A stretch of 64,000 nt of DNA from Streptomyces sp. DvalAA-43 (lineage in GTDB: Bacteria > Actinomycetota > Actinomycetes > Streptomycetales > Streptomycetaceae): positions 1-64,000 of the forward strand of contig NZ_FMBW01000074.1 of assembly GCF_900091725.1 (NCBI RefSeq). Direction: 5' to 3'. The notes under the pieces were generated by a model. It was not told where the DNA came from and ran no database searches. It worked only from the letters and a program-made list of their open reading frames with translations. Positions within the stretch are counted from its first letter, which is position 1. Each line of letters opens with the position of its first letter. Positions 16,552 to 25,444 of this stretch are shown piece after piece. Both the position numbers and the translations under genes were made by a program.

Positions 16552-17261
16552 CTGCTGACGTCGTAGACATTAGCATCCGGATCGGCGGGAGGAAAAATCG
16601 AATTCCGGGCCACCGACGAGGGCGCCGACCTGGTCACCCGCACACAGGCCCAGAGCAGTACGTCGGGGCCCGGCAGCCAGGGGCTGCGGGTGTCGGGTGC
16701 GACCAGCCAGCGGGGGCCGGGGGCGGCCGGGGCGCAGGTCAGGGGCGGGACGGTCACCGCGTCCCCGGTGCCGTGGCAGAGCAGCGGCGGAACCCTGCCG
16801 TCACCGTCCTCACCGTCGCCCCGCCCCTGCGGGCCCATGGCGGCCCGCGGCTCGGTCCCGCCGCCCCACTCCTCCCAGTCGAGCAGCGAGGGGAGCCGCT
16901 GGGCGGTGCCGGGCGAGGCGAAGAGCAGCATCCGCCCGCGGTGCGTGGCCACCGGGCCGGAGCCGGGGCCGTCGGACCACAGGTGCTCCAGCATCCGGCG
17001 CCCGAAGAGGGTGGGCACATTCACCACGTCGAAGGCCGATCCGCACGGCAGCACACCGGGCGAGGAGGGGTGGGCCTCCCACTGGGCCAGCGTGCTGCGC
17101 GGATACGCGGCCGCGCCGGCGAGCCAGGCGGCACCGGCCGCCGTGACCTGAGCCGTTTGGTGCGTGGCCTGGTTCCGCAGAACGGCGAAGACGTCGGCGT
17201 CGTGCGAGCGGGGGGCGTCGCCGTGATGCAGGGTCGAGTTGTCTGGCAGCCATGCGGTCAT
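16542..17261 (-). CDS. Primase/polymerase-like conserved Streptomyces protein
   Basis: The protein has 239 residues from ATG (M-T-A-W-L-P-D-N-S-T); a TTG nine codons earlier is less likely. I recognise it as the conserved actinomycete protein usually labelled bifunctional DNA primase/polymerase. Typical stretches are V-L-P-C-G-S-A-F-D-V-V, G-R-R-M-L-E-H-L-W, R-G-R-M-L-L-F-A-S-P-G-T-A, C-H-G-T-G-D-A-V-T-V-P-P and W-L-P-G-P-D-V-L-L-W-A. No helicase or zinc domain is present and enzymatic activity is unproven. Its TAG stop lies inside the tRNA-Lys acceptor/D-stem region, so gene and tRNA are probably on one transcript. Confidence 0.55.
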   Translation of the reverse strand: MTAWLPDNSTLHHGDAPRSHDADVFAVLRNQATHQTAQVTAAGAAWLAGAAAYPRSTLAQWEAHPSSPGVLPCGSAFDVVNVPTLFGRRMLEHLWSDGPGSGPVATHRGRMLLFASPGTAQRLPSLLDWEEWGGGTEPRAAMGPQGRGDGEDGDGRVPPLLCHGTGDAVTVPPLTCAPAAPGPRWLVAPDTRSPWLPGPDVLLWACVRVTRSAPSSVARNSIFPPADPDANVYDVSRRR

Positions 17262-17507
17262 GCCGACATGTCTACCTGGAGTGATCAAACGGATTCCGAG
17301 AGTTGCCGGAAACCGGGACAGGCCGGGGGGCGGAGGAGTATCTTGCGCTCGGGCATATGCCAGTGGTTCTACCCGGGGTCAGGACCGGCCGGGCCGGGCG
17401 GTACGCCGGGGCCCTGGGCACCCCGCCCCGCAGGACCGATGCCACCCGCGCGACGGCCGTGGTCCGGCGCCCACGACGGCCGCACCGGACCGGTCCGGTA
17501 CCGGCCG

Positions 17508-17849
17508 TCAGGGCGTGGAACCGCCCAGCAGGCTGCGGCCGAACTCCACCATCTTCTTGGCATAGTCCTCGGTCCACCGCGCGCGCTGCGCGATGTCCGC
17601 GATGGTGAGCCGGTCGAACCGGCGCGGATCGGCGAGCTGGGCGGCGGCGATCGCCTGGAACTCCACCGCCCGGTCGGTCGCGGCCCGGAACGCCAGGGTC
17701 AGCTCGGTGGCGCGGGACAGCAGCTCCTTCGGATCGTCCATCGACTCCAGGTCGAAGAAGTGCTCCGGATCGGCGACTGCCGCCGACGGTTCGAAGAGCA
17801 GGGGCGCGGGGCGCATCCGCTGCTGCCCGTTCCGCTCGGGTTGTGCCAT
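17508..17849 (-). CDS. Conserved hypothetical protein with possible C-terminal HTH
   Basis: The protein has 113 residues from ATG with GAGGAGG about 9 nt upstream; the frame extends further but that part is Arg/Pro-rich non-coding-like sequence. The middle is helical and acidic (H-F-F-D-L-E-S-M-D-D-P-K-E-L-L). Residues about 82-108 (L-T-I-A-D-I-A-Q-R-A-R-W-T-E-D-Y-A-K-K-M-V) look like a helix-turn-helix. I do not recognise a named family. It lies about 100 bp downstream of the helicase of the nuclease operon on the same strand and may be its last member. Confidence 0.6.
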   Translation of the reverse strand: MAQPERNGQQRMRPAPLLFEPSAAVADPEHFFDLESMDDPKELLSRATELTLAFRAATDRAVEFQAIAAAQLADPRRFDRLTIADIAQRARWTEDYAKKMVEFGRSLLGGSTP

Positions 17850-17952
17850 GTGGTGTTGCCTCCTCGGGTCGGGCCGACGGCCACCCTCCATTGTCCAACG
17901 CCCCGCAAGGGGGCCCGGCACACGGCCGGGACCGGGGGTGCGCCGGAGGCCG

Positions 17953-19287
17953 TCACGCCGCCCACCGCACCCGGTGCTCCGCCAGATGCGCCAGCACCGC
18001 GTGGTTGGCCTCCCAGCCGTCCGGGAACTTCACCGTGACGCCCAGCTGGACCGGCTCCGTCGACGGGTGTTCGTCCAGCAGCTCGGTGACGCCCGCCCGG
18101 CACACCACGATGCAGGCGTGCCGGTGGCGCGAGGCCAGTACGCAGAGCCGGCCCGTCTCCAGGTGGAAGGCCGTGGCGTCGGGGCGGCCGGACAGCGGGT
18201 GCAGGACCACCGTCACATCGAACTCGCGGCCCTGGAGCCGGTTCGCCGTGTCCACCGCGACGCCCGTCACCCCCAGCTCCGCGAGGGCCGCCCGGACCGC
18301 CGCCGCCTGGTCGCGATGGGCGGTGCCGACCGCGACCCGGTCCGCCGTCACCGGCACCGGGTCCGGGGAGCGCTCGCTGGTCGCCGCACCGCCCCGGTCC
18401 AGCAGCCTGCGGACCACCAGGGCCACCGCCCGCACCGCCTCCGGGTCGGTGCGCGGGGTGTGCCTGGCCGGCAGTTCGAGCAGGCCCCAGCCGGACTCCG
18501 CGGCCTCGTCCAGCACCCGGTCCGGCGCCGAGCCGTCGGACGCGACGCCGAACGCCAGCTGCCGGTCGCCGTGGTCCGTACCGCTGCGGAACGGGGTGTA
18601 CGGGTAGAACGCGTCCGAGACCAGCGGCGCCGCGGAGGCGGGCAGCCGCCACGACACCGGCAGCCGGTGCTGCGGCAGCCGGGGATTGTGCGCGAGGAGG
18701 GTGGAGACCGCACTCGCGGACGGGTCGTAGGAGAGCCCCGCCCACTGGTCCGCGCCGACGATCGAGAACGGGTCCAGCTGGCCCGGGTCGCCGACGAACA
18801 GCGCCCGCTCGAAGAGCCCCGCGACGGCCAGCAGCGCGTCCGAACGCATCTGGTACGCCTCGTCCACGATCGCGTGGCCCCAGGGCTCGACGTTCTTCAC
18901 GTGCGCCCACTTCGCGGCCGTCGAGATGACCACGTCGAGCCCGGCGAGATCGGACGCCTTCGCCGACTTCCGAACGTTGGCCAGCCCGTCCAGGACCTTG
19001 TCGTACGGGTCGGTGTCATTGCTGTGCAGCCGGCCGACCGGCAGCCCCGGATCCTTCTCCGCCAGCCGCACCACCAGGTCGTCGACCTGGGCGTTGGTCT
19101 GCGCGACCACCATCAGCGGATGCCCGGCCGCGGCGAGTTCGCGCGCGGCGCGCACCACCAGCGTCGACTTGCCCGCGCCCGGCGGGGAGTCCACCACGAT
19201 GCCGCGCGACGTACCGCCCAGGGTGTCGGCGAGGATCGCGTCGGTCGCCCGCGCGGCCTGGGCGCCCGGGTCGAATACGGCGGTCAC
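17953..19287 (-). CDS. SF1 (Upf1/RecD-like) helicase-type ATPase of the nuclease operon
   Basis: The protein has 444 residues from a GTG that overlaps the previous stop as GTGA; GGAGGACCTCCT lies just before it. Motifs of superfamily 1 are complete: Walker A S-P-P-G-A-G-K-S (34-41), Ia A-Q-T-N-A-Q-V-D-D, Walker B V-D-E-A (141-144), motif III F-V-G-D-P-G-Q-L-D-P (164-173), motif V near V-D-T-A-N-R-L-Q-G-R-E and motif VI A-S-R-H-R-H. The protein is short for an SF1 helicase, with few 1B/2B insertions. It is the third gene of a trio with a Cas4-like nuclease and an unknown protein, and probably drives or loads the nuclease on DNA or RNA. Confidence 0.8.
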   Translation of the reverse strand: MTAVFDPGAQAARATDAILADTLGGTSRGIVVDSPPGAGKSTLVVRAARELAAAGHPLMVVAQTNAQVDDLVVRLAEKDPGLPVGRLHSNDTDPYDKVLDGLANVRKSAKASDLAGLDVVISTAAKWAHVKNVEPWGHAIVDEAYQMRSDALLAVAGLFERALFVGDPGQLDPFSIVGADQWAGLSYDPSASAVSTLLAHNPRLPQHRLPVSWRLPASAAPLVSDAFYPYTPFRSGTDHGDRQLAFGVASDGSAPDRVLDEAAESGWGLLELPARHTPRTDPEAVRAVALVVRRLLDRGGAATSERSPDPVPVTADRVAVGTAHRDQAAAVRAALAELGVTGVAVDTANRLQGREFDVTVVLHPLSGRPDATAFHLETGRLCVLASRHRHACIVVCRAGVTELLDEHPSTEPVQLGVTVKFPDGWEANHAVLAHLAEHRVRWAA

Positions 19288-20891
19288 AGGAGGTCCTCCG
19301 CGGTCACGGGGTCGGGATGCTCGGCGAGCCCGGCCGCACCCGGCGGGCCGCCGTGCGTCCAGGGCGTCGCCTCCGGGTCCGGCAGCTTCGGGCCGCCGCG
19401 CTGATCGTGCTCGAAGAGCGTCCAGGCGATCCGGTCGCCCGGCTCGGGCAGCGAACCCGGCGCCGGCTCCTTGCCCCGGCCCATCCGGTCGAGGATCCGC
19501 AGCACCAGCGAGGGCGCGCCCCCGCCCTCCGGCTCGGCGTACCCCACGAACTCGGCGGTCTGCGGCCTGCCCTCCAGCGAGCGGTACACCTTGGTGCGCT
19601 CGCCGAGATGCGGGTGCTCCTCCGTAAGGACCGTGACCAGCGGGCGCGGCGAGGGGCGCTTGGACTCGCTGTACGCCATCACCACCTCCGCCACCTCGGC
19701 GACGAACGCCTCACCGGCCAGCCGCCGCCCGGCCAGCACCAGCGGATCGTCCAGCGCCTCCTGGGCCTCCAGCTGGGCCTGGGCCGTCTCCCGCGAGGCC
19801 AGCTTCCGCGCCGCCGTCACCGCGTCGTCCCGGCGGGGCTGCGGCGGCTCGCCCGAGCGCACCCGGTCCCGGTGGCCGGTGAACGACCAGCGGTCCCTGG
19901 TCCAGCGGTCCTCGGCCCTGGCCCCCTCGGGGAGCTCCCTCAGCAGGTCGAGGCCCCGCCACACCGCGTCCCACGTCGGCCGTGTGACCCGGGCCAGCAG
20001 GGCCCTGATCTCCCGCTCGGCGGCGGTCAGTTCGCCCAGCCGGGCATCGGCCGCCAGACCGTCCTCGGCCGCCGCGAGCGAGGTGCGCGCCCGGTCGTAC
20101 TTCTCGATGGCGGGCGCCAGCAGCCGGTTGTCGAACGCCGGGTCCGTGGCCGGGCCGGCCGGCGGGCACAGCAGCTGCCCCTCGCCGTCCCGCGCCCCCT
20201 CCGCGCGGAGGGCCGCCGAGGCACCCGACTCGCCCGCCGGGGCGTCGATCCAGGCCAGCAGCGCACCCAGATGCTGGTCCTCCAGACTGCTCTGCCCGGT
20301 CGCCCAGTGCCGGTTCAGCAGATCGGTGGTGGCGAGCAGCAGCGAGGAGCCGGGCACCCGGGCCCGCTCCCCGTAGTGCGTCAGCCAGCGGCCCAGCAGC
20401 GGGACCCGGGCGGGCGCGGGGTACGGGGCGTCCGGGTCGTCCTCGGCGGTGCGGCGGAACCGCATGGAGCGGCCCAGCAGCCGGACGAACTCGATGCCCG
20501 CCCGGCTCGGCACGATCAGCTGCGGCGCGTCCGCGCACAGCTCGACCTCGACCTTGACCTTCTTCCCGGTCTCCGGATCGGTCTCGTTGCGCTCGGCGGG
20601 CTCGACGACGTCCTCGTACGCCTCGATGTGCGGCAGCACCGCCTCGGCCAGCTCGGCGAGGAAGGCGAACCGCAGATCCCGGTCGCGCGGCTGCGAGACC
20701 GTCAGCAGCCGGGGCGCCTCCCGGTCCGTCCCGACGAGCGCGCCCAGCGGGGCGCCCGCCTCACCGGCCGTGGTCAGCGGGACCAGGACGAGCGGCCGGT
20801 CGGTGAGATGGCGGTGCCGGACCGTCGCCATCGGCTGCGCCCGGCCGCTCTCCACGGCCTCCAGCCGGGCCAGGGTGCTGATCAGCGACAT
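19284..20891 (-). CDS. Unknown 535-residue protein of the nuclease-helicase operon
   Basis: No named domain is recognised. The N-terminal half (1-250) mixes strands and helices. The middle (about 280-400) is helical, charged and likely coiled (K-Y-D-R-A-R-T-S-L-A-A-A-E-D-G-L). The C-terminal part (about 415-510) has beta-rich sequence (V-T-V-L-T-E-E-H-P-H-L-G-E-R-T-K-V-Y-R) resembling a small barrel, then a Pro/Gly tail. No Walker, DEAD or PD-(D/E)XK motif is seen. The start overlaps the nuclease stop by 10 bp and the end overlaps the helicase start by 4 bp, so the three are almost certainly made together and may form a complex. Confidence 0.72.
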   Translation of the reverse strand: MSLISTLARLEAVESGRAQPMATVRHRHLTDRPLVLVPLTTAGEAGAPLGALVGTDREAPRLLTVSQPRDRDLRFAFLAELAEAVLPHIEAYEDVVEPAERNETDPETGKKVKVEVELCADAPQLIVPSRAGIEFVRLLGRSMRFRRTAEDDPDAPYPAPARVPLLGRWLTHYGERARVPGSSLLLATTDLLNRHWATGQSSLEDQHLGALLAWIDAPAGESGASAALRAEGARDGEGQLLCPPAGPATDPAFDNRLLAPAIEKYDRARTSLAAAEDGLAADARLGELTAAEREIRALLARVTRPTWDAVWRGLDLLRELPEGARAEDRWTRDRWSFTGHRDRVRSGEPPQPRRDDAVTAARKLASRETAQAQLEAQEALDDPLVLAGRRLAGEAFVAEVAEVVMAYSESKRPSPRPLVTVLTEEHPHLGERTKVYRSLEGRPQTAEFVGYAEPEGGGAPSLVLRILDRMGRGKEPAPGSLPEPGDRIAWTLFEHDQRGGPKLPDPEATPWTHGGPPGAAGLAEHPDPVTAEDLL

Positions 20892-22144
20892 GCCGGACCG
20901 CCCGCCAGCGCCTCGGCACGCAGGGCCGCCGCCCGCCGCAGGGCCGCGACCGTCGGATCCGCCGGGTCGCCCTCCTTGCCCGCGGCCGCCGCCAGCACCT
21001 CGCCCACCGTGGTCAGCCCGCCGAGCTCACCGCGCACACTCCGCCCCAGCGCCTCCACCGCACCGGCCGCACGCGCCTTCGCCCGGCAGTGGAAGGCCAG
21101 CTCGCAGGCGGCCAGGCACTCCGGGGCGTACGCCGCGCCGACCGATTCGACCGCGGCCTCCAGCTGCGGCCGGGGGCACTCCGGATCGAAGCCGGCGCCC
21201 GGGGGCAGGGTTGCCGCGATGTCCTCGATCCGGGTCAGCCTGGTCAGCTGGCGGCGGGTGACCGCGCGCTGCTTGCGTACGTCGACGACCGAGGCGGTGG
21301 GCAGGTTGGAGAAGTCCTTCGGGCAGACCAGCAGCACTCGGTGGCCGACCTCGGCGCCCTCGGTCCGCTCCGCGATCCGCTCCAGCGCCAGTACGTAGAC
21401 GGCGGACTGCCGGGCCGCCGCGCCGACCTTCGCCGCGTCGGCCGAGCCGTCGACCATGGGGAAGGACTTGATCTCGACGACCGTCCAGGTGCCGTCGGGG
21501 TGCACCGCCACCGCGTCCGGCTCCAGATAGGCGGGGGAGCCCGCCACCTCCAGGGCCAGCATCGGGTGGTCCAGCAGCGCCCAGCCGCCCGCCTCGGTCG
21601 CCTCGCGCAGCGCCAGCGCCGTGCGCGCGGCGCGGCCCTCGGGGCCCGCCGCGGTCAGATCGGGCACCGCGATCCCGTGCGGTGCCTCACCGGCGCCGCC
21701 GAGGTGTTCGTGCAGCAGCCGCATCAGCTCCGTGCCGCCGTCGGCCTTGACCCTGGCCTCGAAGGCGTTGCCCCGGACGAAGGCGAACTGCGACTGCCCG
21801 TAGGGGGCCGGTGAACCGAGCGCCGCGGCCAGCGCGGCCTTGTCCACCCCGGCGCCGTCGAGCAGGGCGCGGCGCCGGCAGCCGGGGTTGGCGGCGAGGG
21901 CGGCCAGCGCGCGGGCGTCCAGCGGACGGGGCGGGACGGCCGGTCCGCGCAGCTCAGCGAGCCGCTGCCGGAGCGTCGTCGCCCGCCGCTCCCGCTGCTG
22001 CGGGGGCGGCGGTGTCGGCCCGGGGGACGCGACCGGCCGAGGCGTCTGCGTCGGCCGATGCGGCGGCATCGGTGGAGTCTGCGGAGGTGGTCCGCTGGCC
22101 GGGGATTCGCTCACCCGCGGAAGTCTTGCATCCGGCACTGACAA
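20882..22144 (-). CDS. PD-(D/E)XK nuclease with Cas4/AddB-like Fe-S cysteines
   Basis: The protein is up to 420 residues long. The RecB-family core is visible: R-G-N-A-F-E (helix A, Glu129), L-E-P-D (Asp210), V-V-E-I-K (Glu224, Lys226) and the following Q-S-A-V-Y. Four cysteines, C89 plus C343-x3-C347-x5-C353, flank the core as in Fe-S nucleases Cas4 and AddB. Single-strand or end-processing exonuclease activity is inferred. The start is unclear: the TTG at 22144 overlaps the PAP2 gene by 190 bp and the first 60 residues are Pro-rich, so an internal GTG or ATG (for example 22069) may be used. It resembles the nuclease half of TM0106-type nuclease-helicase proteins, with the helicase here a separate gene. 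Confidence 0.75.
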   Translation of the reverse strand: MSVPDARLPRVSESPASGPPPQTPPMPPHRPTQTPRPVASPGPTPPPPQQRERRATTLRQRLAELRGPAVPPRPLDARALAALAANPGCRRRALLDGAGVDKAALAAALGSPAPYGQSQFAFVRGNAFEARVKADGGTELMRLLHEHLGGAGEAPHGIAVPDLTAAGPEGRAARTALALREATEAGGWALLDHPMLALEVAGSPAYLEPDAVAVHPDGTWTVVEIKSFPMVDGSADAAKVGAAARQSAVYVLALERIAERTEGAEVGHRVLLVCPKDFSNLPTASVVDVRKQRAVTRRQLTRLTRIEDIAATLPPGAGFDPECPRPQLEAAVESVGAAYAPECLAACELAFHCRAKARAAGAVEALGRSVRGELGGLTTVGEVLAAAAGKEGDPADPTVAALRRAAALRAEALAGGPACR

Positions 22145-22946
22145 CCGGGGACTCCGCGACCGGGGCGATCCTCGGGAAGCGTGCTCCGACCCGGTCCCGG
22201 ATCCGGTCGGCGAGACGCATCACGGGCCGGGCCAGCAGGGCTCCGAGGCCCATCACGGCGGCGCCCGCGACCGCGTCGAGGAGGTAGTGGTTGGCCGTGC
22301 CCATCACCACGAAGGTGGTGATCAGGGGGTAGGCGACGCCCGCGGCCCGGACGTACGGATTCTTGCTGTGGCGCCAGAGCAGGATGCCGCACCAGAGCGC
22401 CCAGCCGACGTGCAGGCTCGGCATCGCCGCGTACTGGTTGGTCATGCCGCCCATGCCGCGCGGGGCGCTGGCCTCGGTGCCCCACCAGCCGTACGAGCTG
22501 TACTGCGCCATCGTGTCGACGAAGCCGTGCCGGGCCTCCAGCAGCCGGGGCGGGCAGGTCGGCAGCAGCGTGAAGCCGATCAGGCCGAGCAGTGTGGAGG
22601 TCATCAGCCAGGTGCGGGCCCTGCGGTACACCTCCTGGCGGCGGCGGAAGAGCCAGATCAGGACGGCCGGGGTGACGAGGTAGTGCAGGGACGCGTACGC
22701 GAAGTCGGAGGGTATGCCTATCGAGGGGTGCGCGGTGAGCAGCCGGTTGAGCGGATGTTCGAGGTTGATGTGGAGCGTCTTCTCCAGGCGCAGGATGCTC
22801 AGGCCGTGGTCGACGGCGGTGGACACGTCGCCGCGCGCCACCAGCCGGCCCGCCGAGTAGGCTCCGTACACCAGGGCCAGCAGCGGCAGCTCGGTCCACC
22901 AACGGGGCCGCGGGCGCGCCACGGGCGCGGTGCTGGCGTGCTGCAT
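21954..22946 (-). CDS. PAP2-family membrane phosphatase (AUR1/inositolphosphotransferase-like)
   Basis: The protein has 330 residues from an ATG with GGAG 9 nt upstream (M-Q-H-A-S-T); two ATGs 18 and 15 bp earlier lack a ribosome site. About six membrane segments are present. PAP2 catalytic motifs are M-P-S-L-H-V-G-W (His in the third extracytoplasmic loop) and N-H-Y-L-L-D (His and Asp of the last motif), as in PAP2_3 proteins. It dephosphorylates or transfers a lipid head group outside the membrane. The C-terminal 75 residues are low-complexity Ala/Ser/Asp, encoded where the next gene already begins. It heads the nuclease operon only by position. Confidence 0.8.
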   Translation of the reverse strand: MQHASTAPVARPRPRWWTELPLLALVYGAYSAGRLVARGDVSTAVDHGLSILRLEKTLHINLEHPLNRLLTAHPSIGIPSDFAYASLHYLVTPAVLIWLFRRRQEVYRRARTWLMTSTLLGLIGFTLLPTCPPRLLEARHGFVDTMAQYSSYGWWGTEASAPRGMGGMTNQYAAMPSLHVGWALWCGILLWRHSKNPYVRAAGVAYPLITTFVVMGTANHYLLDAVAGAAVMGLGALLARPVMRLADRIRDRVGARFPRIAPVAESPVVSAGCKTSAGERIPGQRTTSADSTDAAASADADASAGRVPRADTAAPAAAGAAGDDAPAAAR

Positions 22947-23190
22947 CCGGAAGCTCTCCATCATGTGTTCATACGACCGACGACGGGCGTTCAACCGTAC
23001 GGGGCGGTCCGGTCTCGATTCCCCCGGGGTCCCTTCGGGACCCCGCGTGCGGACAGATTTCTCCGCGCAGAGTGGGACGCCGGTGCGGCCCGGGAGGTTG
23101 CCTCGCGAGCACGTACGCGATGATGGGAAAACCGGATGATCCGCATCGTCGCGGACGCCGGCCTCAGATCTCAGTTCAGGGAGAGCCGTC

Positions 23191-23787
23191 ATGGCACCGC
23201 GTATCCTGCTCGCCCGGCACGGCCAGACGGAGTGGTCCGTCAACGGCAACCACACCGGCAGGACGGACATCCCGCTGCTCGACACCGGCCGTGCGGGCGC
23301 GAAGCTCCTCGGCGAACGGCTGCGGCGCGGGCCGTGGGCGGAGCTGCCCGGCCTGGAAGTGCGTACCAGCCCGCTGGTGCGGGCCAGGGAGACCTGCGAC
23401 CTCGCGGGATTCGCGGACCGGGCCGAGCCGTGGGACGCGCTCATGGAGTGGGACTACGGGGCGTACGAGGGGATGACCCCGGCCGAGATCAAGGCGACCC
23501 GGCCGGACTGGTTCATCTGGCGCGACGGGGTGCCGGAGGGGGAGACCCCGGCCGAGCTGTCCGCCCGCGCCGACGAGATCGTGGCCTGGGCCCGCTCGGC
23601 CGACCGCGACGTCCTGGTCTTCGCCCACGGCCACATCCTGCGGGCCCTGGGGGCGCGGTGGCTCGGCGAGGACGTGTCGTTCGCGGCCCGCATCCGGCTC
23701 GACCCGACGTCGCTGTCGGTGCTGGGGTGGGCCTACGGGGCGCCCGCGATCGAACGCTGGAACGACACGGGGCACCTGGAGCGTTAG
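23191..23787 (+). CDS. Histidine phosphatase-family protein (phosphoglycerate mutase-like)
   Basis: The protein has 198 residues; ATG follows GGGAGAGCCGTC. The phosphohistidine motif is L-A-R-H-G-Q-T-E-W (His10), the second Arg is in S-P-L-V-R-A-R-E-T, the acid Glu is in W-D-Y-G-A-Y-E-G and the late His is in F-A-H-G-H. Small cytoplasmic acid-phosphatase-like enzymes of this branch act on sugar or nucleotide phosphates; the substrate is unknown. It is monocistronic and separated from the convergent TPR regulator by a double hairpin. Confidence 0.85.
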   Translation: MAPRILLARHGQTEWSVNGNHTGRTDIPLLDTGRAGAKLLGERLRRGPWAELPGLEVRTSPLVRARETCDLAGFADRAEPWDALMEWDYGAYEGMTPAEIKATRPDWFIWRDGVPEGETPAELSARADEIVAWARSADRDVLVFAHGHILRALGARWLGEDVSFAARIRLDPTSLSVLGWAYGAPAIERWNDTGHLER

Positions 23788-23828
23788 GGCCTGTCCGGCG
23801 GATCAGGCCCTGCGGCCTTTCGCCGGAC
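23786..23828. terminator. Bidirectional terminator with two nested hairpins
   Basis: AGGGCCTG/CAGGCCCT (23786-23793, 23804-23811) and GTCCGGCG/CGCCGGAC (23793-23800, 23821-23828) can form alternative stems between the convergent phosphatase and TPR-regulator genes. Confidence 0.7.
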
Positions 23829-23846
23829 TGCCTACGGGCCCCGGTC

Positions 23847-25193
23847 CTACGAGGCGGCGGGTTCCGTCGCCTCCGTGTGCCGCTCCAGGAAGTCCCGCAC
23901 CTCCGTCACACAGCGCTGCGGTACCAGCACCGCCACCGCCTCCGCCAGCATCGCCCGGATGCGGGTCGACCGGACCCGGCCCAGCAGGTCCAGCACCTGA
24001 TGGCCCGCCGCCGCCGCCTCCGCGACCCGGCCCGCGCGGGCGAGGTCCCAGGTCAGCTCGGTCCGGTACAGCGCCAGGTTCCGGGTGAAGTGCGGGTCCT
24101 GGAGCCGGGCGGCCCGCCGGGCGTGCCGGGCCGCCCGCGACCAGTCGCCCAGCGCCGACCAGCACTGCGCCTCCAGCATCTCCAGTTCCGCCTCCCGGAA
24201 GAAGGTCATCCACTCCGGGTCGGCGTCGCACGGGCCGCGCCCGAACGCGGTGTGCGCCCGGCCGATGGCCCGCTCGCAGCCCGTACGGTCCCCGAGCCCC
24301 GCCCGGCCCCCCGCCTCCCGCAGTGCGAGCAGGGCCAGCAGCCGGGGCGAGCCCAGCGGCTGCGCCGCCCGCTGCCCGGCCTCCGCCGCGCGCACGGACT
24401 CGCGGGGCCGCCCGGTGTCCCGGGCCAGGAACGACGTGTTGCAGAACGCGTGCGCCTCCAGCGCCGCGTCCCCGGCCACCCTGGCCGTCGCGAGCGCCTC
24501 CGCGTAGTGCGAGCGGGCGTCCTCGAAGCGGCCCGAGTCATGGGCCAGCCAGCCCACCGAGATGGCCAGTTCGCCCGCTCCGGCGTGCAGCCGGTCGGCG
24601 GTGGAGCGCCTGGTGGCCGCCCCGGAGTCGAGCAGCGCGTACGCCGCCCGCAGCGGCCGGGACGCCCTGCGGTACAGACCGTCGGCGCCGTGCCGGTCGT
24701 CGAGCAGCCGGATCTGCCGCACCGCCTTCTCGACGGCGCTCACCTCGGTCTCGCCGACCCGGCGCGGGTCGGGCAGGGCGGCGGCGGACGGGGGGCCGAG
24801 GCCCAGGGTGGCGGCCGCCATCGCGGTGGTGCCGCTCGTCATGAATACGCGACGCAGCACGTCGCTCTCCTCGTAGGTGTCGCTGTGGAGCGTAGGGGGC
24901 GGGGGAGTGTCGGCAGGGGTCCGCGCCCCCCGGCCGCGTACGGTTTCGCGCGGCGAGAAGCCCAGGTCCGCCAGGGTCGTTCCGGGGAACATGTGCAGGA
25001 AGACCCGTTCGTACGCGTAGTTGGGGCAGCGGATCTCCCCGGACTCCACGCGTCCGATGTACCGGGCGTCGCACGCGACCTGCTCGCCGATCTCGCGGGC
25101 CGATCTGCGTACCGCGGCAGCGAACTCCCCGGCGGAGCGCTGTCCGCGCAGCCGCCGGAAGGCGAGGTTGGGAACTGCCCCTGTCGACACCAT
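23847..25193 (-). CDS. TPR-containing transcriptional regulator, NsdA-like
   Basis: The protein has 448 residues from ATG with GAGAGG 7 nt upstream; the longer frame to 25364 is non-coding-like. Residues about 8-75 form a helix-turn-helix-like DNA-binding region of the Streptomyces XRE/NsdA type (R-R-S-A-R-E-I-G-E-Q-V-A-C-D-A-R-Y-I-G-R-V-E-S-G-E). A Tat-like or hydrophobic stretch (T-A-M-A-A-A-T-L-G-L) sits near 120. The remainder is a run of helical pairs of tetratricopeptide type. NsdA proteins restrain antibiotic production and aerial growth in Streptomyces; paralogues are numerous, so the precise role is open. The gene diverges from a small protein gene at 25445. Confidence 0.72.
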   Translation of the reverse strand: MVSTGAVPNLAFRRLRGQRSAGEFAAAVRRSAREIGEQVACDARYIGRVESGEIRCPNYAYERVFLHMFPGTTLADLGFSPRETVRGRGARTPADTPPPPTLHSDTYEESDVLRRVFMTSGTTAMAAATLGLGPPSAAALPDPRRVGETEVSAVEKAVRQIRLLDDRHGADGLYRRASRPLRAAYALLDSGAATRRSTADRLHAGAGELAISVGWLAHDSGRFEDARSHYAEALATARVAGDAALEAHAFCNTSFLARDTGRPRESVRAAEAGQRAAQPLGSPRLLALLALREAGGRAGLGDRTGCERAIGRAHTAFGRGPCDADPEWMTFFREAELEMLEAQCWSALGDWSRAARHARRAARLQDPHFTRNLALYRTELTWDLARAGRVAEAAAAGHQVLDLLGRVRSTRIRAMLAEAVAVLVPQRCVTEVRDFLERHTEATEPAAS

Positions 25194-25444
25194 GGCGGGG
25201 ACCTCTCTTCTGCAGCTCGTCTGCAACCGGGCTCCTGCTTCCGGTGTCCCGGCGGAGCAAGAACGTACCTGCTGTAACGAGTCACACACACAGCGTTTGC
25301 CTACAAAGCGGGCATCTCGCCCACGATCCGCCATGAACTGCCACCCTTTGCGGCGGCGTGGCACCGTAGCCCTTGACGCCGTCGGCGCGTTGGTCCATGC
25401 GGAGACGGAATCCGGCTCCGCCCGGCGATGAGAGGAGAGGTCCC

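Noticed and set aside
20882..22144. Cas4 of a CRISPR system
   Set aside because: Shares Fe-S nuclease features, but no cas1, cas2 or repeat array is in the window; partners are an unknown protein and a helicase.
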